A stretch of DNA of 64,000 nt, taken from the NCBI GenBank assembly GCA_023935145.1, contig CM043704.1, forward strand, positions 98,326,873 through 98,390,872. The letters are read 5' to 3'. Both the position numbers and the translations under genes were made by a program. Shown here in pieces: positions 1 through 11,600 of this stretch (positions are counted from its first letter, which is position 1; each line of letters begins with the position of its first letter). The stretch is from Bretschneidera sinensis (taxonomy: Eukaryota; Streptophyta; Magnoliopsida; Brassicales; Akaniaceae). The notes below the pieces were generated by a model that made no database searches, was not told the origin of the DNA, and worked only from the letters and a program-made list of their open reading frames with translations.

Positions 1-188
1 AGAAAATGGATGTTTCTGGGAAATGTTTTCTTCTCACATTATGAAAATAATTAATCTTTCACTTTGCTATCTTCTTTGAACAGAAGTACGGTCAAAGATT
101 TGAGAAACATTGGTCTCTTCTAAGTTTAATTCATATTCTCAACAGATCGATTGAGTCCTTATCCCTTAACTAGTTAATTGGATTGCAG

Positions 189-590
189 GAAGTTTGGACA
201 CTATGCAGAATTTTCGAACGAATCCAATCTTATAAAAAGTACAAACCAGAATGGAAAGAAACAACCATCAAACAAAACCCAATTGACTCAAGTTCTAAGA
301 CATGCAGTTTAGAGGAATCTGATCAAAACAGTACTGAGCAGTACATGAGTTTTGGAGATTCACTTCACTTTCGGCATAACGAAAGAAACCCTGTTGTGGA
401 CCATATTGCTGATGGAAGAAACGGCCAGTTGTTTTTGAGTCAGTATTGGAACTCAATGGGTCATCAAGTTCCTTTGGCAGCTGCATCTAATTACTCGAGC
501 TTTTGGAATCCCAACGGAGACGATTTCTTCACAAATGGAGACTGGGATGAGCTAAGATCAGTAGTTGAGCTACCCAATAATACTGACTAA
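189..590 (+). CDS. NAC transcription factor, last coding exon (JUB1/NAC042-like), 5' partial
   Basis: The exon follows a TTGCAG acceptor ending at 188 and reads GAAGTTTGG..., giving EVWTLCRIFERIQSYKKY. This is the end of the NAC DNA-binding domain (subdomain E, 'WxLCRIF') and closely resembles the JUB1/NAC042 branch of plant NAC factors. The rest is the Ser/Asn/Asp-rich C-terminal activation region, ending in an acidic DDFFTNGDWDELRSVVEL tail and TAA at 588-590. There is no ATG at the exon start, so the start codon and most of the NAC domain lie in exons before the window; bases 1-188 are intron. NAC proteins are nuclear, and the JUB1 group is linked to stress, H2O2 and ageing responses in Arabidopsis (family knowledge). 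Family placement is firm; the JUB1 assignment rests on the short conserved stretch and the tail. Confidence 0.88.
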   Translation, partial: EVWTLCRIFERIQSYKKYKPEWKETTIKQNPIDSSSKTCSLEESDQNSTEQYMSFGDSLHFRHNERNPVVDHIADGRNGQLFLSQYWNSMGHQVPLAAASNYSSFWNPNGDDFFTNGDWDELRSVVELPNNTD

Positions 591-2694
591 AAACATGTTT
601 ATTATGACTGTAGATAGATAGATCTTCATATAATAATTATAGAAACTTTAACAGAGGACACCAGCAGTGCCACCCATTTTTTACATCCAACAGCTAGCCC
701 ATTTCCGGCTATCAAATTTGGGTGGCTATTTTGAGTGTCCATTTTATCTTTGCCATATCTATAAGTGGATTGTAGACTTGTAGTAGTAGTTATTAACAGT
801 ACATTCACAAAAAAATTTATCAATTATCATACAAATTGAATAATGTTTTTTTTTCTACGCTAATTTATCAAGCGTTGTCTATTTACTATTTTGTCTTATT
901 GGGTCGAACAGTTTTACTCTTTAAAGTGTGTTTAATATGGAAGGGTTTGACTCTTACTTTGTAAACAGTAAGCTCTATCAATTTTGGGATGGAGAGTTCA
1001 CCTTTTTTATTTTAGACCAGAACAGAAGTCTGTTGGACGTAAAAATCCACTCTTCAATCACATAGGGACGCGTGATACAATCAAGAACAAAACAGTCGTT
1101 TCCCACCTTGGGATAAATTGGTAAAAACTCGCCTAGGGGTCCAAGGGGTTAAAATCCACCTAAAAGTTTAGGGGTAAAAAACATGTTAACACATGCATGA
1201 AGTGATATTGGCTCTCTATATATCCAATCAACGAGATCCTTCACCATTAATAAAACTCACTCTATCTCTCTGCTCTATAAAACGAATTTCATTATCATAA
1301 CCAGGTTTTGAAATTCCTTTTCAGAGCTCTCTAAACATAATATTCTTCATATCAAACTTTGGTCCCTTGCTTTGTGTTTCTAGTTGTCTTAGCAGGCACA
1401 CCGACACTCAACCTCAAGAGAGCAAGACCAATGAGCTAAACCTTAGCCTCTCCCTCATTGCAAATCATCTCCCTCCAACACTTTGAATCAAGAAAGGGAA
1501 ATGCCCTCTCGGTGGACACATTTTGACCATCAACAAATATTAATTTTTAAGATTTTTCAACATTCTAATGAATTTTTTTTTAAAAAATAATTTTTAAAAC
1601 TACACTATACATTTCACAATTTCACAATTAGTTAGGATAATTATGAACTCAAAAGGGTTTAAGATTTCTTTTTTTTTTTTAAAAGAGACCCATTGAGTCT
1701 ATGAGTATACAATAAAAGGTAATCATTTCCTAATCCTTTATCTCTCGTCTCTAGTGTGAGTGGTTTGATCCAAAAGAGTCAGTTCAAGTGATAAGATGAA
1801 TGATAAGTATTTCACATACTTAGTGTAAATTCCCCATTAAGTTTAAATATCTCTTTAGAGTTATGTATTTCAAATTTATTTCAAATTTTACCCTGACAAA
1901 ACGACTTGCTTATACATACTCAAAAATTAATTGGACCAAATGTCTAGATAGCCTCGTCACAATATAAATATATATACACACACCAGTGACAATATTATGA
2001 AGTGGACACATTCAAGAGACCAGAGGGTAAGTGCAATACAAAACCATGTAGTGCTCTAATCTCAGTCATGAGGCTCGGAGAAGGAATAACTAGAAGACTT
2101 GAGAAGGATTAAAAAGCATTGGAGAAGAAGATTTTGAGAATTTAGATCAATCAATCTTCATAAGTCACAACCACTTTGTTTTTCTTCTATTTTGTGTTGT
2201 AGTTATAAACTTTGACTGCTTATAATAATCAGAACATGTTGGTTCCGTTTATATGAGCTTTACTCGGTCTTTTTACCAGTAAACCAACATTTCATTTGCA
2301 TAAATGTCCAAATTATACTATTCAGTACGAATGCAAGGCGGGGTACTCAAATCAAGTGCAACAAAGAGATTAACATCTTCAACAGGACTCGTCAGAATTT
2401 ACACTTATTGTAAGATTGACTACTATTAGGCTCTATACATAATTACAACGACTAGCTTATCGTCAAGCCCTCACATAGTTACATTCAAAGAAGTTAGAAG
2501 TATCCTCCATTAAAGAATTGCATATCACAATGGACTTCAAATCAACCTGCCAATACCGAAATTATGAAACCACAAAAAGAGGAAAGAGATAAAAAAAAAA
2601 ATACATTATGTAATGTTTATTATTCTCCAAATTAACTTTTAATAGTATTTCATTCTCTCCCACTTAAGATTGTTATTTTCCGTAAAAGTACGTA
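591..2694. other. NAC 3' flank and intergenic DNA to the SWAP70 gene
   Basis: No protein-coding gene is recognised. The first 250 bases are probably the NAC 3' UTR. A TATA-like CTATAAAA near 1274 is followed by a pyrimidine-rich leader-like stretch to about 1500 with no convincing reading frame; a short non-coding transcript is possible but unsupported. The last few hundred bases would be the 3' UTR of the minus-strand SWAP70 gene. Confidence 0.5.
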
Positions 2695-5600
2695 TCAAGG
2701 CTGATGAAAATTCACTCCTTGATCATGCTGATTATTAATCCCTGCGCTAACAACCGAAATATCCAAGCTGTTTCCTTCTGTCTCGGTGTCTACTTCTCTT
2801 ACATCGGCTATCCTTGCCTCAGTTGCCTGAATATCGCTCCACTCACCCTCTCCAATTGGCCGGACGTTGACCTGATCCACTGCCATGTGGACTACACTCT
2901 CCCCAGGTAATGGGGCAGTTCTAGAAACACTGAGACAAGCTTTATCCACATTCTCTGACAAATCTACATCCTTTGTCACAGGAAGAGAGGTGATGCTATT
3001 TGAAGACTCCGTCTTCTCTTCAAAAACTTGCTTCGTGTCAATCTGCTGCCTGTTAAAAAAGATAGATCGGCATATTAACTTTGCGTATCCCCACAAAAAT
3101 AATATGTTTCTTGTTTTCCTTTTGAGGTCAGGAGCCTCAATAATGGTGATGTATCCACCACTTTAATGGAAAAGAGGAGAAGGGAGAGACAGAGAGAGAG
3201 AGTGAGAGGAAGAGGTCACTAAATCAACTCAAAGCAGGGGGAAAGATGGCCAAACAGCAACACTAGATTGGAGGAGACAACATGACGAAACTGCTAGAGT
3301 GAATTGGAAGACCTGGTCCTTGCTTCATCACAAAACAAGAGAATATTTTACATCATCATAACAGCAGATATATCTGATGGATTCATTCTTGTTATCATCT
3401 TACCCCCTTCATTTTGACTTTATTTTAGCCTTGGTGGTTACATGGATGAGAAAGGGAATGAATGCTCAACACGAAAGCACACCTTTGTAAAACACATAAG
3501 CATTCAAATATTCTCAAGCATACTCAGGTTTCCCCTGTATTTTTAGTTATATTTTAGGCTTTTTAGCAAAGACAAGGGCTCACATCCTCTTTTGGCCTTC
3601 CCTCTTTTTAGTCCATGCAATGCTTGATTTTCATCACAATACTTCAAAGTTCTCCAGAAAGAAGGATACTTGCATCCTGAAGTATGCTGACGTAAAGCAG
3701 TGGTTGCAAGAAGTGCAAATGTGAATTAAAGCATATAATGGCTAAGGGAATCAGATACCAAACCTTTGAATCTGTGCCTGTAACATATTCACATATGCTA
3801 GAAGCTCTTGCTTCTCCTTCAAAGCAGCTGACTCTTTCCGTGCAGCCTCCTTTAATCTAGCTTCAGCATCTCTTTCTGCAACCCTGACCTTCTCCTCTGC
3901 TCTTACAACAGCCGCTTCTAATATCACAACACGATCTCTAGCTTTTGCAAGCTCAGAACGCCATAAATGCATCTCCTGAAAAGCAGAATCTCTCTGCTTG
4001 ATGAATTGATCTCTTTCTTTGCTCAGGGCCATGACCTTTTCTTCAAACTCTTTCAGCTACAGTTACAATCGTAAACCCCAAATAAGAAACACTATAATAA
4101 TTGAGAAGCAGCAGTATACATTGTACATATTATCAAACCCAAGTAAACAATACTTCAGACTATAAAAAATATAACATCTCAACACTGTAAATCAGTATTT
4201 TCTGTGGAACGTGAATTAGATTTAAAGATAGTCAAGGGAAAGAAAGAAAACAATATCAGTAAAAGAAAGATGTGATATATGCTTCTTGAATGAGGACTCC
4301 TTTTGATTCAGTTATTCTATCAGATAACATTAGCATTTTGACTACTAAATGGATAATCAAGAAATATGAGAATTTATCAATACCTTCAACTTGGTGGCCT
4401 CCAGCTGCTTCTCTGAGTCTTTTGTTAATCGCTCAATTTCTGCACAAGCAATTCTCCTTTGCTCATCCATTGTAAGAGCTGCAGATGCAGCAACTTCAGC
4501 AGCTTCGGCAGTCTCAGATAGTTTGTCTGCTATATCTCTTATTGTCGAATCACGGGCACGAAGGTCCCGAGCCAAATTTTGTAGTTCCTCATCCTTCACA
4601 TGTAGAGTCTCCTGCAAGATATGAAAAGGAAAAAAAAGAAAAAGAAAAAATAGGCAATATGAATACACCAATGGACTTCCAACAACATATACAGAGCAGG
4701 ATGGCAACATGGCAAGAGAGACTGGCCTAAGGCTGGGCCTCAGGCAGCAGAAAATATTTGGTTGACATAGAGTCATAACCAGACAGATATCTGGGTTGCA
4801 ATGCCAAACCAGCAATTAAAGTTTCCTTTAAGGACTCGAGCAAGCTCAGCTTAATTTGTATTATGAAATTTTTTACTATGTCATGTATATTTTCACCTCC
4901 TATTGATTTTCCTTTTCTCCTCCCTTTTTCTTCCAATTTCTACATGCAAGCAAACTAAACATTAAAGTAAGGGCACTCAAATGTTTGTACAGAGACACAG
5001 TGAGCAACACACCAAGCTGTTCCTAATTGTCCACCCAAGCCCAAACAAAAGTGAGCTGGTAATGAACCAGCTTGGCTCTATAAGCATACTTAATTTTTCT
5101 TTAGTAAGTAAGAAATGCCAAAAAAGGGGGACACACTCGCACCAGAAATTTCTAGAGAGCAGAAAAAGTAAAAGCGAAAAAGAGCTAACTTCTAAAATAT
5201 AATACATCAACAAACCTAATAAAAGGAAAAATTACTTTTTCCACCCTGTAGTTTGGTGAAATCTACAGATGAGGACCCATAGTTTCAAAACCTACACTTA
5301 CCCCCTTGATCAGTGGACTCCGTTAAGTTTTAACAGAAAAGATTGAAAGGCTAAAATATCCTTTATAAAAAATCCGGTCAATTAACTCAAATCGTAAGTC
5401 AAACACTCTTTCTCTCTCTCCCTCTCCATCTCCCTGAAAATCCCTAAACTCTCATTAAATCCTCTTCTTAAACATTTCTTTCTCTCTTATGGGAATTTAG
5501 CAGCGATGACACTCACTCAAATATGTCATCAGCAGAACTCCATGATTCTGCATCTTATCCAATCTGCAGCCCACTTTCTGGTTTGACAAAAAATGATGCA

Positions 5601-8600
5601 CCGGACAAGTGTGCGGCGTTGGATAAGAAGAAATTTGTGCCAATATTCGACGGCATCGGATAATATTTTAATATTAATTTTATTGAAAGATATAATTGAA
5701 CATTATACTGTAAAAAGGTATTAACTCTAATGAAAAAATACATGTTCGAACAAAAAAGCCATGAGAAAAATTACGTTTGATGACTCAAAGTGTTTTAGAA
5801 GTGTGTCGAAGAAGTTTTCAAGATTTGTCTAAAGTGTGTTTGAATACAAATTTCATATTTTCTATTTAGGATACGCATGTAAGCGTGTCTGACACGTGAT
5901 AGGCTTTTTCCACTGCATCTTGTGTCGGAAATGTATCAACACAGGTACACAGTACACTCCACCTTTCAGACCTATCTGTGCTTCATAGCCTACCAAATCT
6001 ATGTTAAGATAACTCATTTTAATTTTATCTTTTTTCCAAATTATATTTTTCCTCACTACTCATTCCAAAAACATAATTTTATTTTATACAAACATGCATA
6101 TATATACACACACAAACACAAACACAATCATGTATATGTATGCGCGCACACATATATACTCCATCCAATTTTATGTGTTACACTTTCCATGTTTGGTTAA
6201 CCCAAAATGAAAATCACCATGAGAAAAGTGAAAGAAATAAAATCCTTACTCTTTTGTATTACCCTTTATTTAATTCAAATTCAAATTTCATTGATAGTAT
6301 AAGAACATTTATGGAGAACACTTTGATTGATATGATGTAACAATAATTCAAACATCCTTATCATTTGTGTTTTTTTGTCAATGGAGACACATATATGGCA
6401 CAAAGGTAGTACGTCAGTTGTTGCTTTTTTGAACTAATTTTTTAATAAATGCTTGGTACTTTATAAATAATAGTGAAGAGCATAAAATATTTCAATTCAC
6501 AAAACATAATTAACAAGGGCAACTAGAGGCGCACTTTTGTACCAAACAAACAATTAGAGAAACACTTCCAGTGATATAATCTTTCTAATCATTTCAGCAG
6601 TTAAAAGCACTTTCACAAGTTCAGCAGCCAAAAGCTAAGGGTGCTTTTAGTCGTAGAAAATGTTTTCCAATTTTCTTAATACTTTCTTCAACAATTTGCA
6701 GATTCTTAAACAACACTTCTCTTTCCAACATAATATTAGAAAAGTTGGAAAAGAGAAGCGTTGTTTTCCCAATTATGTTAAGAATGTACAAATAGTTGAA
6801 GAAAGTATTAAGGAAAATGGAGATAGAAAATGAAAAACATTTTGCACATCTACACACACCCTAAGAGCTTCATCATTTATATGTGGAAAACTACTAGTAC
6901 TATATTCAACTTAAACACGAAACAGCTTTTAACCAACAATACTTCTTCAACAAGCTGCTCCAATTGCACTTTTGGGAAAGCTCAACTGAAGCCACAGTAA
7001 GGCTAAACATGCCCTAAGAGTCTTATGTACTCAAGTACACCTCAAGCTTCTTTTCAAATACTGCTACAGACTTGGGTGTTTTAACAATCTAAGTACAGTG
7101 AACAACCATGAAGTTAGAGAGATTGAGACTGATGTATTTTGATATTTTCATCAGTTTCACTTATTTCAACTTTCTTAAGTGGCAACTTATTACACAAAAA
7201 GCAAGATTTATTCCACAAAATCAGGCTATAAGTATCCCCACAAGATCAAAACTAAAACTTGCCTAATAAAATAGCAGCCAAGTTTTCTAAAAATTGCAAG
7301 CTGTCAATTTATCAAAAGGAAACATTTTGTTCAAAAATTTACTTTTTGGTGCAGTTAGAGCTCAAACTTCATAAAACATTGATGCTGATGTAATGAGGAC
7401 ATGGAGCAAGGATGGTTGCTTTAGGGTTTTTTGTTTAAGTGTTATAGTTTATTTTAACAAGATTTGCAAATTTTATAATTTCCAGCAATTTCAAGGTGGT
7501 ATGTTCTTAAGGTTAGAAGTTACTGTTTACATATGTACTCTGTAGCTGTGAAATAATTAGGGTATTTTGGTCCTTTTCAATTGTGTTAATTAGGTTTTTT
7601 TTAAATAAAAATGGTAATTGGGGTTTTGATCCATGGTTAGGATTTAATGTTTTCTTTATGAGAGAGTCGTAATTCTCTTTTTTGGATCTTGTAGGCTTGG
7701 AGTGGGTTGTGTGCTTCTAAGGAACTCAAGAAAGCTTATTTGTTGACTCTTCTTTATTTTTGGATGGTACGGAATGAAAAGAATCGTAGAGCCTTTGATG
7801 GCATAGAGAGACCTATTGAAGTAATTTGAGATAATTGGTTCAATACCTTTAATTTTTTATTTAAAGAGAATTTTTTTGTAAGGGGTGTGCAAAAGTCAGA
7901 CAATTTCGATTGCCCGACCGCTTTCGACCAAAATTTTTTAATCAGTTTGATTAAGTCGGACAAACGGCATGGATCAGTTATTTCGAATTTAGAAGTCGGT
8001 AAGTTGGGCCGGTTGGGAGAAAATAATTCTTAACCGACCAATTAATCAAATATTTTAAGAAATTAAATTATTAAAAATTATAAATATATTATTTACTAGC
8101 CACTTCCTATTTTTCCAGTTTTGCTCTCTGCCTCTGAATCTCTCTTTCTCGACTTCTCTCATAAAGAAAGAACCATGGCGAGTAGCCATGACAGCAACCA
8201 GCTACCACTCCCCGTCACACCAGCCACGACAACCACCACCCCACCCCTGCCAGTTCTCCACGATCTCTCTCACTCACGCCGTATTTCTCTCTCTGTGTCT
8301 GCCTAAGAAGGAACGGGCCGAACGGCTAGCGCAGGCCTCCACAAGCCACCAGCCACCACCCCACAACCGCCTGTTCTCCACACACCACACCAGGCCTTCA
8401 ATTTCAAGTCCCGACCGTCACGTTCGATTGGAGGTAAGGTATAGTCTGTCTGATGGGGTACATACAGATATGGGGACAAGGTTTTAATTTTGTAATCTTG
8501 AAAGAATTATATTTTATTAATTTCTTAGAATAAGATTAGAATATAGTTTTTGATCAATTTTTAATTTCTTTATTTATACTGTTAACTTAGGGTTATAATT

Positions 8601-11600
8601 CCTAAAGATCTCTATATAAGGGATTCCTATGTTACTTTTCGAGTCGTTTTGAATAAATAAAAATTTGATTGATATTGGGTATCAATTTCCTCTCAACCTC
8701 CAGGATAGCCTGGCTTCTCTTCCAATCCCCAAGGTAGTCTCGCTTCTCTTCCAATCCCTAGGGCAGCCTAGTTTCTATTTCTTCTTCTCTATCATGTTCT
8801 ACATCAGTTTGGTATTAGAGACTAAAACCGATTCCCAAAAAAATCCACACAATAAGCCTACAAAACCAAACCCACACAAGATCTGCCAAAAAAAACCAGA
8901 ATCAGCCCACAATCCAAACACATCCTAAGCCAAACAACCAACAAAACACCAGATTTAACAGTTTTCCGGTGACTGGCCGACGACACCGCCGTCACCAGCA
9001 GCTCTCCAACCATTTCCGACCATAACCTGAGGTTGTTACGCCGCCCCACCCTCCACCGACTTCACATGACATCGTTGGAGCTACCACACGCCGCAACCAA
9101 CCATCCCACCCTGATCGAAATCGTCCGATCTCTTCACCCCTAGCTCCCACACCACTTCCACGCCTGCAACTACCAGAACTTACCATACACAGCTGTGACC
9201 TTTTCTCTCTCCGATCTACCGCTTCCGGTGACGTCACTCCGATCCATCACCACTAGTGCCACAACCCAACCCCAAGTCACCAGACCCCGTCATCGTTGCC
9301 AACACTGTTGTCCGTCATCGCCAACATCGTTGTCCGTCATCACCATTAGCGGCCAAGGAAGCACGCGATACGTGATGTTTCTCACCTAACAGAGGAAGGC
9401 AATAATTTGTATTTGTATTTTTATTTTTTATTTTGAAAAAAAGCAACAAAAAAAAAATAAAAAGGAGTTGGAAAAAAAACAAAAAAAAAAGAAATAAGGA
9501 AAAAAAGTTTCATTTTCATGCTTTCTTTCTATTTCTAATTTATTTAAATTAGAAAATTGTGGTCTATTTTTTAGCTTGACCAACAACTTAGTGAAGTTCG
9601 ATATAAGCTTACAAGTCCTTATTTGGCAGTTGATAAGATCATTTGTCTTCTTTAACACACTATACTATGTCTTTCAAAGGTAACGCAATCACCTCATACA
9701 TTGCTGCAAACTTCACTTGCTTTGGTGATGAACGTTTTAGTTAATGATCAGCTTTTCAAACATTCACATAATAATATGAAAATTGCGGTCGCCACTTGCA
9801 TTAGTGAAATAATAAGAATAATTGCACCAACATGCCTTATGATGAGAAACAAATGAAGGAGATCTTTCAGTTAACTGTTTTAGTTTGAAAATCCAGTTGA
9901 CCAATCAGTAATATGGTAAGAGGCTCCCAATTCTTGAGACTGTTGCCAATGTCAGATCATGTGTAGTAATGTTAGATCTTGAATGTGATACTCTAATTAA
10001 TGAGATGTTTCAGGGATTCTTCAAGGCTATAAGGGATTATCTTCCAGAGAATGTTTTCTCATCTATGGAGACTATTATGACCCTTATGTTAAAAGAAAGT
10101 GAAGAAATTTCCAATGAGTTGCTCTCCACAATCTTAGCTAGTGCTAAGAAAGGCAATACAAAAATTTTGCCTATTGCTCCGAAGTTGACAGATAGAGTTC
10201 TTGAAAACTGTGCTACTAAGCTCAAACCATACTTTGATAAAAGAGCAGGAAGTTGTACTAGCCACAGCTCCTCCTTCACATGTTGAGCATGTTCATGAAA
10301 AATTTGAAGACATGAGTGAGACAGTGGTTGTTATGCAGGCTTCCAGTGTTGATTTTATCGTGCCTGTTTGGTTTGAAGCACCTCCACAGCAGACATTCTT
10401 CCCCAACATTTTTTCTTTTAGTCGAGACTTCATTTTTCAAGACTTGCGTGACTATGCTTGATTTCTCCAAGCATTCCAGTTATTATTGCTTCTTTACTTC
10501 AAAACTCGAGATCGAGTTTTTTCTAAGGGGTGGAGAATGATGGGGTAGTATGGCTGTATGGGGACAAGGTTGTAATTTTGTAATCTTGAAAGAATTATAT
10601 TTTATTAACTTCTTAGAATAGGATTAGAATATAGTATTTGATCATAAGATTCCTTCTCTATATATGGGATCCTTATGTTACTTTTTGAATAGCTTTGAAT
10701 AAATAAAAATTTGATTGATATTGTGTATCAATTTCCTCTCAACCTCTAGGGTAGCCAGGGGCTTCTCTTCCAATGCTTAGGATAGCCTAGTTTCTATTCC
10801 TTTATTCTATTTCTTCTTCTCTATCCTGTTCTACATCACTATCTCTTCCATATTTTTTGTATTTGTGTAGATCTCAATCTATGTATTACAGTCTATCTCC
10901 ATCTGTCTCTCTCTGGATCACGTTTGATTTCTCACAATATTATTCTCTTCAGTGATGCTTTGTATTATTCTCACAATGTTTAGACCTTTTAGTTTGACTT
11001 CTAAAGTATTGCATATTTCATTTCCTGAAAATAAGTAGCTCTCAATTCTCGGTCATCAAATCATAGTTCTCTCATTTTTGCGCTTAAAATGCTCGGTAAA
11101 ATGACTCAAACAAAATAACTTGCCTACATTAGGACTGAAAGGTATGCTGCAAAAGAGTATTTAATTGAATTGTCTGTAAAGTTTGCTGCAGTTAAGAAGG
11201 TCAGTTAACGGACTTTTAACCAAAAACCGACCGACTTAAAGTCGATCGAAAAAATTCGGAATGTTTGTAAAGTCGGTCGGGTCGGTAGAAAATATTTGTA
11301 CCAAAAAAATCAGTTAATTTTTTTAACCAACCCATATCGACCACCGATTGCACACCCCCATATTTTGTGAATGAGGTAGATCTTTTAGAATTTTTGGAGA
11401 TTATATCTTGTATATAGCCTTTGTATATGGGTTGCACCCTCTTGGTGCGTTTTTTCTTCGACTACAAATTTTACTTATAAAAAAAAGAAGTCTTAATTCT
11501 CTGTTAAAGAAGGTATTTTGATAATGAAATTATTATGAATTATTGTTGAAGCATTGTGCCTGCACGTTTGGTGCACACTCTCTCCCTTCCTTTTCACTCT

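Larger units (their letters stand above)
8451..10838 (+). mobile_element. Non-autonomous LTR retrotransposon carrying a PDS5 gene fragment
   Basis: Two direct repeats of about 356 and 301 bp start TGATGGGGTA and end TTCTACATCA (8451-8806 and 10538-10838). Just inside the first is TGGTATTAGAG (8810-8820), a near match to the initiator-Met-tRNA primer-binding site TGGTATCAGAGC. Just before the second is the purine tract AAGGGGTGGAGAA (10525-10537). Flanking 5-mers are CTGTC and CTATC (one mismatch). The 1.73-kb interior has no recognisable gag, protease, integrase or reverse transcriptase. Instead it has a Pro/Thr-rich non-conserved stretch (about 8950-9380) and a PDS5-derived segment. The element therefore needed enzymes in trans. 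Confidence 0.85.
7880..11360. mobile_element. hAT-like DNA element inserted in the LINE
   Basis: The left end is AAGGGGTGTGCAA and the right end, read inverted, is TGGGGGTGTGCAA. Both subterminal regions carry 'gaccg/cggtc' motifs (about 7900-8035 and 11200-11345), as in common plant elements starting GGGTGTGCAATCGGTCGG. Flanking 8-mers TTTTTTGT (7872-7879) and TATTTTGT (11361-11368) differ at one base, matching the 8-bp duplication made by hAT elements. No transposase was recognised. At 8175-8306 there is a short Pro/Thr-rich frame (MASSHDSNQLPLPVTP) of unknown meaning. The LTR retrotransposon at 8451-10838 lies inside it. Confidence 0.68.
7680..11488 (+). mobile_element. 5'-truncated L1-type LINE, split by a later insertion
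   Basis: The left piece (7680-7879) encodes a typical plant LINE C-terminus with the reverse-transcriptase zinc-binding tail (LTLLYFWMVRNEKNRRAFDG). The right piece (11361-11488) continues the same frame to a TAG after LEFLEIISCI, then a 3' UTR with TTGCACCCTCTTGGTGC (stem-loop GCACC/GGTGC) and an A-rich tail. The flanks are a 14-bp direct repeat with one mismatch: AGTCGTAATTCTCT at 7666-7679 and AGTCTTAATTCTCT at 11489-11502, as expected for a target-site duplication. Without the inserted 7880-11360 block it was a dead-on-arrival copy of roughly 330 bp. It also carries an internal stop. Confidence 0.85.

Noticed and set aside
1274..1510. A short gene or miRNA precursor after the TATA-like motif at 1274
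   Set aside because: No usable reading frame and only a 7-base inverted match (CAATGAG/CTCATTG); too weak to call.
2704..3166. Plus-strand open frames over 2704-3166 that could look like short genes
   Set aside because: They are antisense to the last SWAP70 exon, have no family features, and the minus strand explains the sequence fully.
8121..8487. Pro/Ser/Thr-rich frames in 8121-8487
   Set aside because: Low-complexity sequence inside a repeat, no start context or family; not called as a gene.
9858..10286. A free-standing small PDS5-like gene
   Set aside because: The open frame is only the tail of a longer broken PDS5 copy lying between LTRs, with stops and a frameshift upstream.
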